Shown: piece after piece, positions 7,846 through 16,889 of the stretch | How positions within the stretch are numbered: position 1 is the stretch's first letter | Layout of the letters: every line of letters begins with the position of its first letter | NCBI GenBank assembly: GCA_002319075.1 | Contig: NVQB01000001.1 | Coordinates: forward strand, 3,410,001 to 3,474,000 | Origin: Sphingobacteriaceae bacterium | GTDB taxonomy: Bacteria; Bacteroidota; Bacteroidia; B-17B0; Aurantibacillaceae | Direction of reading: 5' to 3' | DNA: 64,000 nt | Notes under the pieces: model-generated | Told to the model about the DNA's origin: nothing | Databases searched by the model: none | Seen by the model: the letters and a program-made list of their open reading frames with translations, nothing else | Translations under genes and position numbers: made by a program

Positions 7846-10638
7846 TTAGTTTTTTATAATTTTAAAAGTGTTTAAGGATGCTGCCGATTTTATCTTTAAA
7901 TAATAAACCCCATTAGCATAAGCGCGCAAATCAATACTTGACTTTTGAGCGTCAGTAGTGCGTTCAGATAGTAGTCTTCCGCTAAGATCGATTACCTGAA
8001 TGGTTTTAAGGGTGGCATCGTTAAATTCTACAAAGAATTCACCTGCACCCGGATTTGGAAATACACGAAACCCAATCGCATTTTCGGTGCTAAGGCTACT
8101 GCAAACATCAACCGTAATAGCTACAGAGCTTGTATTTGAGCAGGCAGTTAACATATCTGTATACGAATAAACAGCAGTGTAAACTCCAGGAAAAATATTG
8201 GGATTAAAAGTGTTATTGTTAACATTTTGACCGTAATAGAAACCTCCCGATGGGGTGCCTATCAAATTTAACTGGGCATCGCTTGTGCAAACCAAAGTGC
8301 GTTCAGATATTACACCTACTTCCGGAAGCGGATTCACTAATACCGCATGTGTGGATGATCCTTTGCAACCGGTAATGGTATTTGTACCTGTTACGGTAAA
8401 CACGGTAGTAGCAGCAGGTGTTACGCTAATTATCGCTGTAGTAGCGCCTGTATTCCAGCTGTAAGTATTCGCACCGCCTGTAGTAAGATTTAAAGATTCT
8501 CCTATACAAATCTGGCTGGCTCCTATTATAGGCAACACAGGAGCTGGATTTACCAGAACCGTGGTAGAAGCAAGAGATTTACAACCGGTTGAAGTATATG
8601 TTCCTGTAACAGTGTAAATGCTGGTAACGGGAGGGTTTACGGTAATACTCGAACTTAAACTTCCTGTACTCCAGCTATAAGTATCTGCTCCGCTTGTAAA
8701 AAGGGATGCCGAAGAACCTGCGCAGATGGGTGTTGGAAGATTAATGGTAAGTGTGGGACTTGAAATAACGTTTACTTGTCCCACTGCAGAACTAAAGCAA
8801 CCTGTTACGCTGCTCGTTCCTGTAACTGTAAAGTCGGTAGTAACGTACAGAGTATCTATTTGCGTAGTGAGGGTAGAGCCATTACTCCAGTTGTAAAGAT
8901 GAGCGCCGCTGGCAGTTAAAGTAACGCCCTGACCCGCGCATGCAATGGTGGGTATACTAGCGCTTACCGTTGGATTTGGAAGCGAAACTATTTGTATAGT
9001 AGTAGTATTTTTACAACCGGTAATCATACTGGTTCCACTAAGGGTGTAAACGGTTGAAGCATTGATTGTTTGCGTGATATTAGCAACGGGAGCGCCGGTG
9101 CTCCATGTATAAGTATCTGCACCTGATCCTGAAAGTGATACCGTAGTTCCTTTGCATGCAGAGGCCGGAGAATTTATAGAAATAACCGGGAGATTTAAAA
9201 CGGTCACCAACGTTGTTGTTGATTCGGAGCAGCCTGTAGCAGTAATAGTTCCGCTTAGCGTATAAAGTGTGCTAATGGTAGGACTCGGAGAGATGCTTGG
9301 GGCGATGGTGCCGGAATTCCAGCTATAAATATCTGCTCCACTGCCGGTAAGCGTAATGGTTTGTCCTGAGCAACTTGATGTCGGAGTGAGGATGGCGAGT
9401 GTAGGATTAGCGTTAACCAAAATGCTGTGTATTGCCGTGGCTGAACAATTGGTAACAGCGTCGGTGCCAATAACACTATACACGCTATTGGTAGTTGGGG
9501 CAACATCGATAGTTAAAGTGCTAACACTTGTATTCCAAAGATACGAACCTGCGCCGCCTGCTGTAAGGGTGATAGTAGTTCCTGAGCAAGTAGCAGATGG
9601 ACCTGTAATAGCAACAAGTGGCAGAGGATTAACACTGGCAGTAACAGCCAGTGTGCTACTGCAACCGCTCGCAGAAAATCCTGTAACTGTATAGCCAGTA
9701 GTTGAAAGAGGGTTGGCATTTAAACTTGCTGTAGAAACGCCGTTACTCCAGCTGTAGGTAGAAGCCCCGCCAGCAGTGAAGTTTACAGCTGCTCCTGCAC
9801 AAACAGAGGCTGAGGTTCCTGAAATGTTAAGCGTTGGTGGTGTTGAAGGTGTTAGTGTATAGGCAGTTAATGAATTCAAACATCCCAGAGTAGTATACAT
9901 TTCCACACGCGATATGTTACCCGATGCTTCCGACCATATATCGATGGGAGCGTTAGTAGATAAAGCATATTGCATTCCCATGCGATTAAGCGTAAGCGTG
10001 TTGCTTCCCAGTGAAGCGCTGTAAGGAGCAACATTGGCATACGAATTATTATCTGCCCTGTCTCCTAAAATACCAATGATATCACCGGCGTAAACCGGGA
10101 TGTTTACCGAAATAATCCCAGTACTCGAATTATTCTGCGTGAGGTAAAGTGTATTAAAACTGTTTGTAACACTCGAATAAATGGGAGGAGCTCCGTTAGT
10201 GAATTTAAGAACGGCTATATTCGAACTTCCGGTGCTTGCATCTGTTGGAACCCGAAGCCCTGTAATCACAAAGTCAACAGGAGCTGTAAAATAATAACCT
10301 CTTGTAGTGGTTGAATAGATGCTTCCATGGGGAGGCAAAGTAAGTGATTGTGTACTTGTAGGAGCCAGTTGCGCAACGTAATAAACGGCCGCAGTAGTTG
10401 GTACGGCGATAGCGGATCCTGTTCCTATGGCATTTCCTCCGTAAGCGTTAACATACCAGGATGTTTGCAGGGAAGAAATTCCGGTAGCAGATAAGGTGCC
10501 ATTAGTGGCTGAACCGGCGCAAAATGCTGTGGGTGTAATAGTGGGTGTTACAGGTGCAGTACACTGGGCTTTTAAAGGAGTACTCCTTAAAAAAACAAGT
10601 ACAACAACTAGCAAAGCTAATTGAATTGGGTTTTTCAT
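7846..10638 (-). CDS. Large secreted T9SS substrate with tandem Ig-like repeats
   Basis: I start this at the ATG at 10638, giving 930 residues. MKNPIQLALLVVVLVFLRS...AQ is a signal peptide, whereas the longer frame to 10692 has a non-signal prefix. After an N-terminal Ig_7-like segment (PTAFCAGSATNGTLSATG) and a region about 100-230 resembling a jelly-roll, there are seven repeats of about 72 residues. Each has the pattern CxG...L.a.GA..Y.W.sG......P...T.YTvtGT...TGC. The C-terminal 75 residues are a type A T9SS sorting domain (VFPNPGAGEFFVEF...GVYYLKI...FKIIKN). Probably secreted through the outer membrane and anchored or released as an adhesin-like surface protein. Paired Cys in each repeat suggest one disulfide per domain. 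Confidence 0.88.
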   Translation of the reverse strand: MKNPIQLALLVVVLVFLRSTPLKAQCTAPVTPTITPTAFCAGSATNGTLSATGISSLQTSWYVNAYGGNAIGTGSAIAVPTTAAVYYVAQLAPTSTQSLTLPPHGSIYSTTTRGYYFTAPVDFVITGLRVPTDASTGSSNIAVLKFTNGAPPIYSSVTNSFNTLYLTQNNSSTGIISVNIPVYAGDIIGILGDRADNNSYANVAPYSASLGSNTLTLNRMGMQYALSTNAPIDIWSEASGNISRVEMYTTLGCLNSLTAYTLTPSTPPTLNISGTSASVCAGAAVNFTAGGASTYSWSNGVSTASLNANPLSTTGYTVTGFSASGCSSTLAVTASVNPLPLVAITGPSATCSGTTITLTAGGAGSYLWNTSVSTLTIDVAPTTNSVYSVIGTDAVTNCSATAIHSILVNANPTLAILTPTSSCSGQTITLTGSGADIYSWNSGTIAPSISPSPTISTLYTLSGTITATGCSESTTTLVTVLNLPVISINSPASACKGTTVSLSGSGADTYTWSTGAPVANITQTINASTVYTLSGTSMITGCKNTTTIQIVSLPNPTVSASIPTIACAGQGVTLTASGAHLYNWSNGSTLTTQIDTLYVTTDFTVTGTSSVTGCFSSAVGQVNVISSPTLTINLPTPICAGSSASLFTSGADTYSWSTGSLSSSITVNPPVTSIYTVTGTYTSTGCKSLASTTVLVNPAPVLPIIGASQICIGESLNLTTGGANTYSWNTGATTAIISVTPAATTVFTVTGTNTITGCKGSSTHAVLVNPLPEVGVISERTLVCTSDAQLNLIGTPSGGFYYGQNVNNNTFNPNIFPGVYTAVYSYTDMLTACSNTSSVAITVDVCSSLSTENAIGFRVFPNPGAGEFFVEFNDATLKTIQVIDLSGRLLSERTTDAQKSSIDLRAYANGVYYLKIKSAASLNTFKIIKN
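8330..9835 (-). repeat. Seven tandem ~216-bp coding repeats (Ig-like domains)
   Basis: The repeats within the T9SS substrate begin at Cys-containing blocks: VCAGAAVNF, TCSGTTITL, SCSGQTITL, ACKGTTVSL, ACAGQGVTL, ICAGSSASL and ICIGESLNL. Spacing averages about 72 codons. Each has Y-x-W-s/n-x-G near residue 20 and ends near TGC or TNC. The copies have diverged in DNA, so this is an old array rather than a recent expansion. Confidence 0.75.
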
Positions 10639-10813
10639 AGACGTGGGTTTACTTTTCGTAAATATAGACAAAAAACCGCTCGCTGCCCACACCCCGCCTT
10701 TATACGGATGGGTAAAATTTTCTTCTATTTTACGCTGAATTTCTCATTCACGCCGCTAAAACTGGATCAAATTCTGGCACAGAGTTTTTATAACAGTAAT
10801 AAAAAAACTGATT

Positions 10814-11077
10814 ATGAAAAATACAGGAACAATTTTAGGAGCACTTTTAATTGGTGCAGCTCTTGGAGCAGTAGCGGGAATTTTACTGGCACCGGATAAA
10901 GGTAGCGAGACACGCAAAAAATTAATGGAGGGTTCAAAAGATCTTGCCGGAAATCTAAAAAATAAATTTATGAGATCGGCTGAAAAAGTAGAAGATTTTG
11001 CAAATGAGAAAAAAGAAAATCTGGAAGAATTTTACCATAACGTGCATTCAGCGTCAAACCCTGTGGCCACTGCCTAA
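10814..11077 (+). CDS. YtxH domain protein
   Basis: An 87-residue protein. A glycine-rich membrane segment, GALLIGAALGAVAGILLAP (residues 8-26), leads into the signature DKGSETRKKL and then an amphipathic helix rich in Lys and Glu. This is the YtxH/gas-vesicle-like small membrane protein family, usually linked to general stress responses in bacteria, function uncertain. It is transcribed divergently from the Ig-repeat gene (175 bp between starts) and followed by its own terminator. Confidence 0.87.
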   Translation: MKNTGTILGALLIGAALGAVAGILLAPDKGSETRKKLMEGSKDLAGNLKNKFMRSAEKVEDFANEKKENLEEFYHNVHSASNPVATA

Positions 11078-11100
11078 GTATCAAAAACGCTAAAAGGAAG

Positions 11101-11128
11101 AGCTGCCAGATAAGGCAGCTTTTTTTTT
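11101..11128 (+). terminator. Intrinsic terminator after the YtxH gene
   Basis: Arms AGCTGCC (11101-11107) and GGCAGCT (11114-11120) with a 6-nt loop, followed by eight T. Confidence 0.9.
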
Positions 11129-11160
11129 GCAGACTCCCGTTAAAGAATTTTAAATTCTAT

Positions 11161-11220
11161 GTGGGAGCGGTGTCTTAAAGGATACTGCCCACTCTTGACT
11201 CTATAGGAATTGTACTTTTG
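11161..11220 (+). promoter_or_regulatory. Promoter region of the flavin reductase gene, with hairpin
   Basis: TACTTTTG at 11213-11220 matches TAnnTTTG and lies 17 nt before the ATG at 11238. A TTG at 11195-11197 is 15 nt upstream of it, shorter than usual. Just upstream, 11161-11192 can fold into a 12-bp hairpin with a 2-nt bulge (GTGGG.../...CCCAC). It could be an operator or the end of an upstream transcript. Confidence 0.45.
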
Positions 11221-11237
11221 ACGACTTAAAATTACTT

Positions 11238-11810
11238 ATGTATAAATTAAAAATCATCTCGTCAACCGTAAGACCGGGCCGGAAAGGTCCGACTATAGCA
11301 AAATGGATAAAAAGCATAGCCGACACTAACGGGAATTTTGAAGCAGAGCTTCTTGATCTCGGTGAAATTAATCTTCCTTTAATGAATGAAGCCGTTCACC
11401 CCATAATGAAACAATATGAGCACGAGCATAGTAAACAATGGAGTGCAAAAATTGAAGAAGCAGACGCGTTTATTTTTGTAACAACCGAATACGATCACAG
11501 CTATCCTGCGTCTCTGAAAAATTCTTTAGAGTACCTGGTGCATGAGTGGGGATACAAGCCTGCAGGTATTGTGAGTTATTCGGCAAGTCCTTTTGGAGGT
11601 GTTAGAGCGGTGCATAGTCTCAAACAAGATCTTCTTTCCTTGAGAACTATTGCTTTGCATGAAACAGTGATTATTCCCGGCTTAAATCAATTGATTAATG
11701 AAGATGGAGCATTTACTCCTACAGAAATAATTTCAAAATCTGCTGAAACCATGGTGACGCAGTTGGTGCGATGGACAAAGGGCATGAAGGCAATTAAAGA
11801 AGATAAATAG
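11238..11810 (+). CDS. NADPH-dependent FMN reductase-like flavoprotein
   Basis: A 190-residue flavodoxin-fold protein. The N-terminal strand and loop KIISSTVRPGRKGPTIAKW fits the FMN phosphate-binding loop, and EADAFIFVTTEYDHSYPASLKNSLEYL is the hallmark second flavin-contacting segment of the NAD(P)H-dependent FMN reductase/azoreductase family. It is expected to reduce FMN or quinones in the cytoplasm with NADPH. It is encoded alone, just before the phenylacetate cluster but on the opposite strand. A shared terminator separates it from paaI. Confidence 0.87.
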   Translation: MYKLKIISSTVRPGRKGPTIAKWIKSIADTNGNFEAELLDLGEINLPLMNEAVHPIMKQYEHEHSKQWSAKIEEADAFIFVTTEYDHSYPASLKNSLEYLVHEWGYKPAGIVSYSASPFGGVRAVHSLKQDLLSLRTIALHETVIIPGLNQLINEDGAFTPTEIISKSAETMVTQLVRWTKGMKAIKEDK

Positions 11811-11815
11811 AATTT

Positions 11816-11848
11816 AAAAAAGTCCCTGTAAAGCCGGGGACTTTTTTT
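11816..11848. terminator. Terminator shared by the flavin reductase gene and paaI
   Basis: AGTCCC (11821-11826) and GGGACT (11837-11842) arms, with A residues to the left and T residues to the right, form a bidirectional terminator between two convergent genes. It overlaps the last codon region of paaI by two bases. Confidence 0.78.
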
Positions 11849-12254
11849 ATTCTACAATTTTACCGGTTCTGTATGCCGTCCCTTTAAACATACAAATCAG
11901 TTCTCCTTTTTGATTGGTGGTGCGAATGTCATACAGACCGGTTTTATTTCCAAGATGAATTTCTTTAGCTTCCACAACCAAAACATCGCCTTCTACACAA
12001 GGTTTGGTAAAGGTTATGGAGACATCTAAAGCAACTGTTATGATGCCATGAGAGTTGCAGGCAAATGCAAACGCTGAATCGGATGCTGAAAATAAGACAC
12101 CGCCGTGAATTTTTTCGAAGCCATTCAGCATGTCTTTTTTTACAGTGTAATGCAATTTGCAATAACCGGTTTCTATTTTATCTATTTCTAAGCCGAGCCA
12201 TTTTGTAAAATGGTCGCGTTTTATCATAATGGCTAATACCTCTTCTGGAGTCAT
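11847..12254 (-). CDS. paaI: Hydroxyphenylacetyl-CoA thioesterase PaaI
   Basis: A 135-residue hotdog-fold thioesterase. The catalytic block IHGGVLFSASDSAFAFACNSHG (His50, Asp59) is typical of PaaI, and the C-terminal strand ends MFKGTAYRTGKIVE. PaaI hydrolyses ring-hydroxylated phenylacetyl-CoAs formed when the epoxide pathway stalls, and so rescues CoA. It starts one base after the paaK stop, so the two are co-transcribed and probably translationally coupled. Length and motifs are complete. Confidence 0.92.
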   Translation of the reverse strand: MTPEEVLAIMIKRDHFTKWLGLEIDKIETGYCKLHYTVKKDMLNGFEKIHGGVLFSASDSAFAFACNSHGIITVALDVSITFTKPCVEGDVLVVEAKEIHLGNKTGLYDIRTTNQKGELICMFKGTAYRTGKIVE

Positions 12255-12255
12255 T

Positions 12256-13602
12256 TTATTTTTTTCTTAGATCAAGTATACGGTTTAATTTTCCACCTTC
12301 GCTTCTCGGGATAGTTCCGGGACAAGCCAAATGTATTTTCATCGATAAACCGATATCGTCTTTTATTTTTTTACTCAATCCTTTGTGGGCAAATTGAATT
12401 TTTTCATGTTTTAAAACATCCGCGTCGCTGGCTGAGGTTTCTTTTTTAATGCCTTCAAAAAGGGCGCTGGCTATTTCAATGTTAACTTCCGCTTCATCCA
12501 TAGCGCCTTCGCGACTAACAACGAGTTGGTAGTTAGAGCTGAATTCTGAAAAATGTTCTAGCACTGCTTCTACTTGTGTATGAAAAAGATTGACGCCGCG
12601 AATAATTAACATGTCATCTGAGCGTCCTACTATTTGGCCCATTTTTACGTGTGTACGTTTTGCACTCTTGTCGTAATAAATATTAGTAATGTCATTGGTC
12701 CAGTAACGGATCATTGGCATGGCTTCTTTAGTAAGCGTGGTGAAAACAAGAACGCCGTTAGTTCCTTCTGGTACCGGTTCTCCGGTGTCTTTATCAACGA
12801 TCTCCGGGTAAAAATGGTCCTCCCAAATATAACTGCCTGTTCCTTTTTCTTCAAAGTCTTCTTGCGAAACACCAGGACCAATAATTTCAGAGAGGCCATA
12901 AATATTGGTGGCCGTTACACCTAATTTGGCCTCTACTTCCGAACGAATGCTTTCTGTCCATGGCTCGGCTCCAAGGATGGCATATTTTAAATTCAATGAT
13001 TTTAAGTCAATTCCTTTTTTCTGAATAAATTCTGCGATCGCTAAAGCATAAGAAGGCGTACAACAAATAGATTCACTTTGAAAATCCTGCAACAACATAA
13101 TTTGTTTTTCAGTACCACCACCCGAAATAGGAATCACCGTCATTTCTAATTTTTCAGCGCCGTAATGTAAACCTAAGCCTCCCGTGAAGAGTCCATAACC
13201 ATAAGCGTTTTGAAGCTTCATGCCTTTTTTACAACCAGCCGCCGTTAAAGAACGCGCTATCACTTCTGAAAAAAGATCAATGTCATTTTTTGTATAGCCT
13301 ACAACAATAGGTTTGCCTGTAGTTCCACTCGAACAATGTAATCTTACCGTGTCCTGAACCGGAACAGTAAACAAACCAAAAGGATAATTATCTCTGAGCG
13401 CTACTTTTTTTGTAAAGGGTAATTTATGAAGATCGTTTACGGTCTTAATGTCAGAAGGTTTTAAACCTTTCTCATCTAATTGCTGTTTGTAAAAAGGAAC
13501 TTTCGCATAGACGTTTTGTAGTTGATGCTGTAATCTCTCGTTTTGAAGTCTGCGTAATTTTTCGAGTGGCATGGTCTCGATATCTTTATTGAAGTAGCTC
13601 AT
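12256..13602 (-). CDS. paaK: Phenylacetate-CoA ligase PaaK
   Basis: A 448-residue adenylate-forming ligase. The P-loop SSGTTGKP is at residues 91-98; downstream lie YGYGLFTGGLGLHYG, the IYGLSEIIGPGVSQEC-like block (YGLSEIIGPGVSQE) and the VGRSDDMLIIRGVNLFHTQVE hinge. These are diagnostic for PaaK rather than for general acyl-CoA synthetases. The enzyme activates phenylacetate with ATP and CoA, the first step of the pathway. It is operonic with paaI, downstream of the GMC gene on the same strand but behind a terminator, so it may have its own promoter in the 197-bp gap. Confidence 0.96.
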   Translation of the reverse strand: MSYFNKDIETMPLEKLRRLQNERLQHQLQNVYAKVPFYKQQLDEKGLKPSDIKTVNDLHKLPFTKKVALRDNYPFGLFTVPVQDTVRLHCSSGTTGKPIVVGYTKNDIDLFSEVIARSLTAAGCKKGMKLQNAYGYGLFTGGLGLHYGAEKLEMTVIPISGGGTEKQIMLLQDFQSESICCTPSYALAIAEFIQKKGIDLKSLNLKYAILGAEPWTESIRSEVEAKLGVTATNIYGLSEIIGPGVSQEDFEEKGTGSYIWEDHFYPEIVDKDTGEPVPEGTNGVLVFTTLTKEAMPMIRYWTNDITNIYYDKSAKRTHVKMGQIVGRSDDMLIIRGVNLFHTQVEAVLEHFSEFSSNYQLVVSREGAMDEAEVNIEIASALFEGIKKETSASDADVLKHEKIQFAHKGLSKKIKDDIGLSMKIHLACPGTIPRSEGGKLNRILDLRKK

Positions 13603-13674
13603 TATTTCTTGTATTTAAAATGATCCTCTTGGCCCGTAAACGGTGAGAAGTGTTGTAACAAATGTAATTTTTTA

Positions 13675-13709
13675 AAAGCAAAAATCAGGCGTACACCTGA
13701 TCTTGCTTT
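13675..13709 (-). terminator. Terminator downstream of the GMC oxidoreductase gene
   Basis: A two-part stem: ATCAGG/CCTGAT (13684-13689 and 13696-13701) extended by AAAGCAA/TTGCTTT (13675-13681 and 13703-13709). In the minus direction it is followed by T-rich sequence. It separates the ALDH/GMC unit from paaK-paaI. Confidence 0.65.
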
Positions 13710-13799
13710 GGCTTATAAGAACTAAAAAAACTTAAATTAAAAAATAGAATTTCTACTACGGTTTAAAAAGTCTCACGAATTCAAACGAATCTTCTCTTA

Positions 13800-15356
13800 T
13801 CAAAATGGTTGATGTAAGGCAACGGTCCCGGTGCTTCTGCCAGCATGTTTTGCTTCGGCACGAATCATATCAGCTGCTTTTTCACCAATCATAATACTTG
13901 GAGCATTAGTGTTTCCAGAGGTTACAGCAGGCATAATAGAAGCATCAGCAACTCTCAATCCTTTTACGCCGTGTACTTTTAAGGTTGGATCAACAACAGC
14001 CATTTTATCAATTCCCATTTTGCAGGTTCCCACCATATGGTGGTAGGTGCCACATGACTGACGGATGTAATCGATCACTTCTTCTTTTGTCTTATTTTTT
14101 CCCGGAAGAACTTCTTCTTTCATCCAGTCTTTCATAGCAGCTGTATACCCTAATTTACGACAGAGTTCTACGGCTTCGTATAAAGCATTTAAGTCAGCGT
14201 CATCTCCTAAGTAGTTCGGATCTAAATAGGGCGCGTCTGCGGCATCTGTGGTTTTTAATTTCATTTCACCGCGACTCACGGGACGAATTAAACCAGCGCA
14301 TAAGGTAAAAGCGTTAGTAGGTCCGGTAAATCCCGGAGAGTAGTATGGTAATCCCATGAACAAAGGTTGTAAGTCTGGAGTTAACATATCGGGACGACTT
14401 TTCCAGAAGAGCTGAGCCTCCAGTAAATTTGCCTGAGGTGGAGGAATTTGTTGTTTAGATTCGAAGATCACACTTACTAATAAATGATCGTGTAAATTTT
14501 GTCCAACGCCCGGAAGATCTGCGACAGACTTGATTCCGAGTTTCTTTAAATCTTCTGCATTACCCACACCAGACAACATAAGAAGCTGAGCAGAACCAAT
14601 AGCACCGGCAGAAAGAATAACTTCTTTGCTTGCCTTTACCGTTACTTCTTTGCCATCCTTTTTATAAACAACACCTGTGCAGGTTGTTCCTTTAAAAGTT
14701 AATCTTTGCGCAGGAGCATTGGTAATCACCGTGAGATTTTTTCTTCCTAAGGCGGGTACTAAAAATGCCTTTGCTGTTGAACAGCGTTCACCTTCGGGAG
14801 TTACCGTCAATTCACATAAGCCGGCACCCCAAATATCTGTGTTGCAATCTTCATTGAGTGGTAATCCTAATTCCGCACAGGCTGCTAAAGAAACAGTAGA
14901 GATGGGATTTGGATGCTTGATGGTTGTTACATGCAATGGGCCGCCAACACCATGCGTTGCACTTGCCCCTTTTTCATAATTTTCTGATTTTTTAAAATAA
15001 GGAAGAACACTTTTGTAGTCCCATCCATTACAACCCTGGTAAGCCCAGTTGTCATAATCAGAATAGTGGCCACGCACATAAATCATTCCGTTGATAGAAC
15101 TACTTCCGCCTAGTGTTTTTCCACGTGGCCAGTAGCGCGGCGTGTTACCCGCATGCGTTTGCGGTTCTGTCATATATGCCCAATCACGCTCTGTTTGCCA
15201 GGTTCCGGGCCACCCTGCAGGAGCGTGTATATTTGGATCGTTGTCCGGACTTCCTGCTTCTAACAGCAGGACATTTGTTTTTGTGTCTTCTGTAAGACGG
15301 GCAGCAATTACACTGCCTGCAGAGCCTGAGCCGATAATGATATAATCGTAATCCAT
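13800..15356 (-). CDS. GMC-family flavin alcohol oxidoreductase
   Basis: A 518-residue glucose-methanol-choline oxidoreductase. The FAD-binding DYIIIGSGSAGSVIAARL is at the N-terminus, followed by YWPRGKTLGGSSSINGMIYVRG (first GMC signature), VILSAGAIGSAQLLMLSG (second signature) and, near the end, the catalytic His region HHMVGTCKMG and SGNTNAPSIMIGEKAADMI. It oxidises alcohols to aldehydes; substrate unproven. The aldehyde dehydrogenase gene is 25 nt upstream on the same strand, so the two probably convert an alcohol to a carboxylate. Within a phenylacetate cluster, 2-phenylethanol or a similar aromatic alcohol is a reasonable guess. Choline is the alternative, given the similarity to BetA/BetB. 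Confidence 0.88.
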   Translation of the reverse strand: MDYDYIIIGSGSAGSVIAARLTEDTKTNVLLLEAGSPDNDPNIHAPAGWPGTWQTERDWAYMTEPQTHAGNTPRYWPRGKTLGGSSSINGMIYVRGHYSDYDNWAYQGCNGWDYKSVLPYFKKSENYEKGASATHGVGGPLHVTTIKHPNPISTVSLAACAELGLPLNEDCNTDIWGAGLCELTVTPEGERCSTAKAFLVPALGRKNLTVITNAPAQRLTFKGTTCTGVVYKKDGKEVTVKASKEVILSAGAIGSAQLLMLSGVGNAEDLKKLGIKSVADLPGVGQNLHDHLLVSVIFESKQQIPPPQANLLEAQLFWKSRPDMLTPDLQPLFMGLPYYSPGFTGPTNAFTLCAGLIRPVSRGEMKLKTTDAADAPYLDPNYLGDDADLNALYEAVELCRKLGYTAAMKDWMKEEVLPGKNKTKEEVIDYIRQSCGTYHHMVGTCKMGIDKMAVVDPTLKVHGVKGLRVADASIMPAVTSGNTNAPSIMIGEKAADMIRAEAKHAGRSTGTVALHQPF

Positions 15357-15381
15357 AGTAAAGTGTATTAAGGGTTAATAG

Positions 15382-16794
15382 TTATTTTTTAATACTGATA
15401 ATTTGCGGTTGTGTTACTGCTTTTAATCCATCGATGCCAAATTCTACGCCGTAACCAGAATCTTTGGCGCCACCAAACGGAACCATTGGATGTATAGCGC
15501 CGTGTTGGTTGATCCACACTGTTCCGGCTTCGATACGTTTTGCTACTCTGGCTGCTTCGGCCAGATCTGTGCCCCATACAGAAGCGCCGAGTCCTGATTC
15601 GCTGTCGTTGGCTTTTGCAATTGCTTCCTCAATGGTTTTGTATTTAATGATGGGTAATACCGGACCAAATTGTTCTTCGTCAACAAGTCGCGAACCGTTA
15701 TCAATGTCTCCAATAAGGGTTATAGGATAAAAGTAGCCCGGCCCTTTCATAGGTTCGCCACCACGAATAATGCGGGCTCCATTGGCTTTAGCATCATCGA
15801 CTAAACCTTTCACAATATCAAACTGCATTTTGTTTTGAATCGGCCCCAATACATTACCTTCTATCATTCCGTTGCCCATAGGCATTTGCGCAGACACAGC
15901 ATCTAAGGCACTTATTACGTTTTCATAATCATTTTCATGCACGTATAAACGTTTTGCACAAGCGCAAGTCTGGCCCATATTTATAAATGCTCCCCAGAAA
16001 AGATCTCCGGCAATTTTTTGCGCGTCGGTACCTGGTAAAACTATAGCAGGATCATTTCCTCCGCATTCTAGTGTTAGACGGGCCATATTGCCTTTAGAAG
16101 CATCAATGATTTTACGTCCTGTTTTTGTAGAGCCGGTAAACATGATTTTATTCACATCTTTATTTTCAATTAACAGAGCTCCGATTTTTCCATCACCCGT
16201 GATAACATTTAAAACACCGGCAGGAAGAACCGTATTCATAAGACGCACCATTTCCAGCGTTCCGATAGTAGTGTATTCTGAAGGTTTAATTACCACCGTA
16301 TTTCCCGCGCGTAACGAAGGAACAATTTGCCAGATAGCAATCATCAAGGGCCAGTTCCACGGTGTGATAGCACCAACAACGCCAAGTGGTTTGCGGTGCA
16401 ACTCATCTCTGCGTGTATCATCTTCAAAAACAACTTCTACGGGAAGATCTAAGGATGCAGGAACCTGGGTCCAGCCCACGCAAGCTTGCATCTCGAACAG
16501 AGAGCCCGGTCCGGCGAGTGGTTTACCTTGTTCTTTGGTGATCCATTCTGCTAAATAAGGGGAGTTTTCTGCAAGAACTTCCGAAACTTTCATTAATATT
16601 TTTTTTCTTTCGTCGTCGCCTTTGGCAGCCCAGGCTGGTTGCGCAGCCTTAGCTGACTTTACAGCACTCTCAACGTCAGCGGGGGATGAAATAGATGCTG
16701 AACCTATTACCTCACCGGTAGCAGGATTTTTTACTTCGAAAGATTTTCCGGAATCAATCGCTTTACCATCAATCATGAATTTGTAAGTTGCCAT
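15382..16794 (-). CDS. NAD(P)-dependent aldehyde dehydrogenase
   Basis: A 470-residue aldehyde dehydrogenase with all key residues: GAITPWNWPLM (Asn147 region), IKPSEYT, FTGSTKTG, the general base in TLECGGNDP (Glu243) and the nucleophile in MGQTCACAKRL (Cys277), followed by EEQFGPVLP. It would oxidise the aldehyde made by the neighbouring GMC enzyme to an acid. Phenylacetaldehyde to phenylacetate would feed PaaK, but this is inferred from position only. It is first in its transcript, with a -7 box at 16830 to 16823 and a long palindrome farther upstream in the divergent gap. Confidence 0.92.
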   Translation of the reverse strand: MATYKFMIDGKAIDSGKSFEVKNPATGEVIGSASISSPADVESAVKSAKAAQPAWAAKGDDERKKILMKVSEVLAENSPYLAEWITKEQGKPLAGPGSLFEMQACVGWTQVPASLDLPVEVVFEDDTRRDELHRKPLGVVGAITPWNWPLMIAIWQIVPSLRAGNTVVIKPSEYTTIGTLEMVRLMNTVLPAGVLNVITGDGKIGALLIENKDVNKIMFTGSTKTGRKIIDASKGNMARLTLECGGNDPAIVLPGTDAQKIAGDLFWGAFINMGQTCACAKRLYVHENDYENVISALDAVSAQMPMGNGMIEGNVLGPIQNKMQFDIVKGLVDDAKANGARIIRGGEPMKGPGYFYPITLIGDIDNGSRLVDEEQFGPVLPIIKYKTIEEAIAKANDSESGLGASVWGTDLAEAARVAKRIEAGTVWINQHGAIHPMVPFGGAKDSGYGVEFGIDGLKAVTQPQIISIKK

Positions 16795-16822
16795 AGCCTG
16801 TTTAAATTAAATTAGTATAAAG

Positions 16823-16830
16823 CAAATGTA
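16823..16830 (-). promoter_or_regulatory. -7 promoter box of the ALDH/GMC operon
   Basis: On the minus strand this reads TACATTTG, an exact TAnnTTTG match, 28 nt upstream of the ATG at 16794. No convincing -33 TTG at normal spacing was seen; a TTG at 16843-16841 is too close. Confidence 0.45.
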
Positions 16831-16889
16831 TAGGCGATTACAACGGAACTTCTAACACTATTGTGATAGATTATATCAGGATAATCTCT

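Noticed and set aside
9356-9694. Antisense ORF inside the Ig-repeat gene
   Set aside because: It is a shadow created by the biased, repetitive Thr/Ser/Val coding of the real gene.
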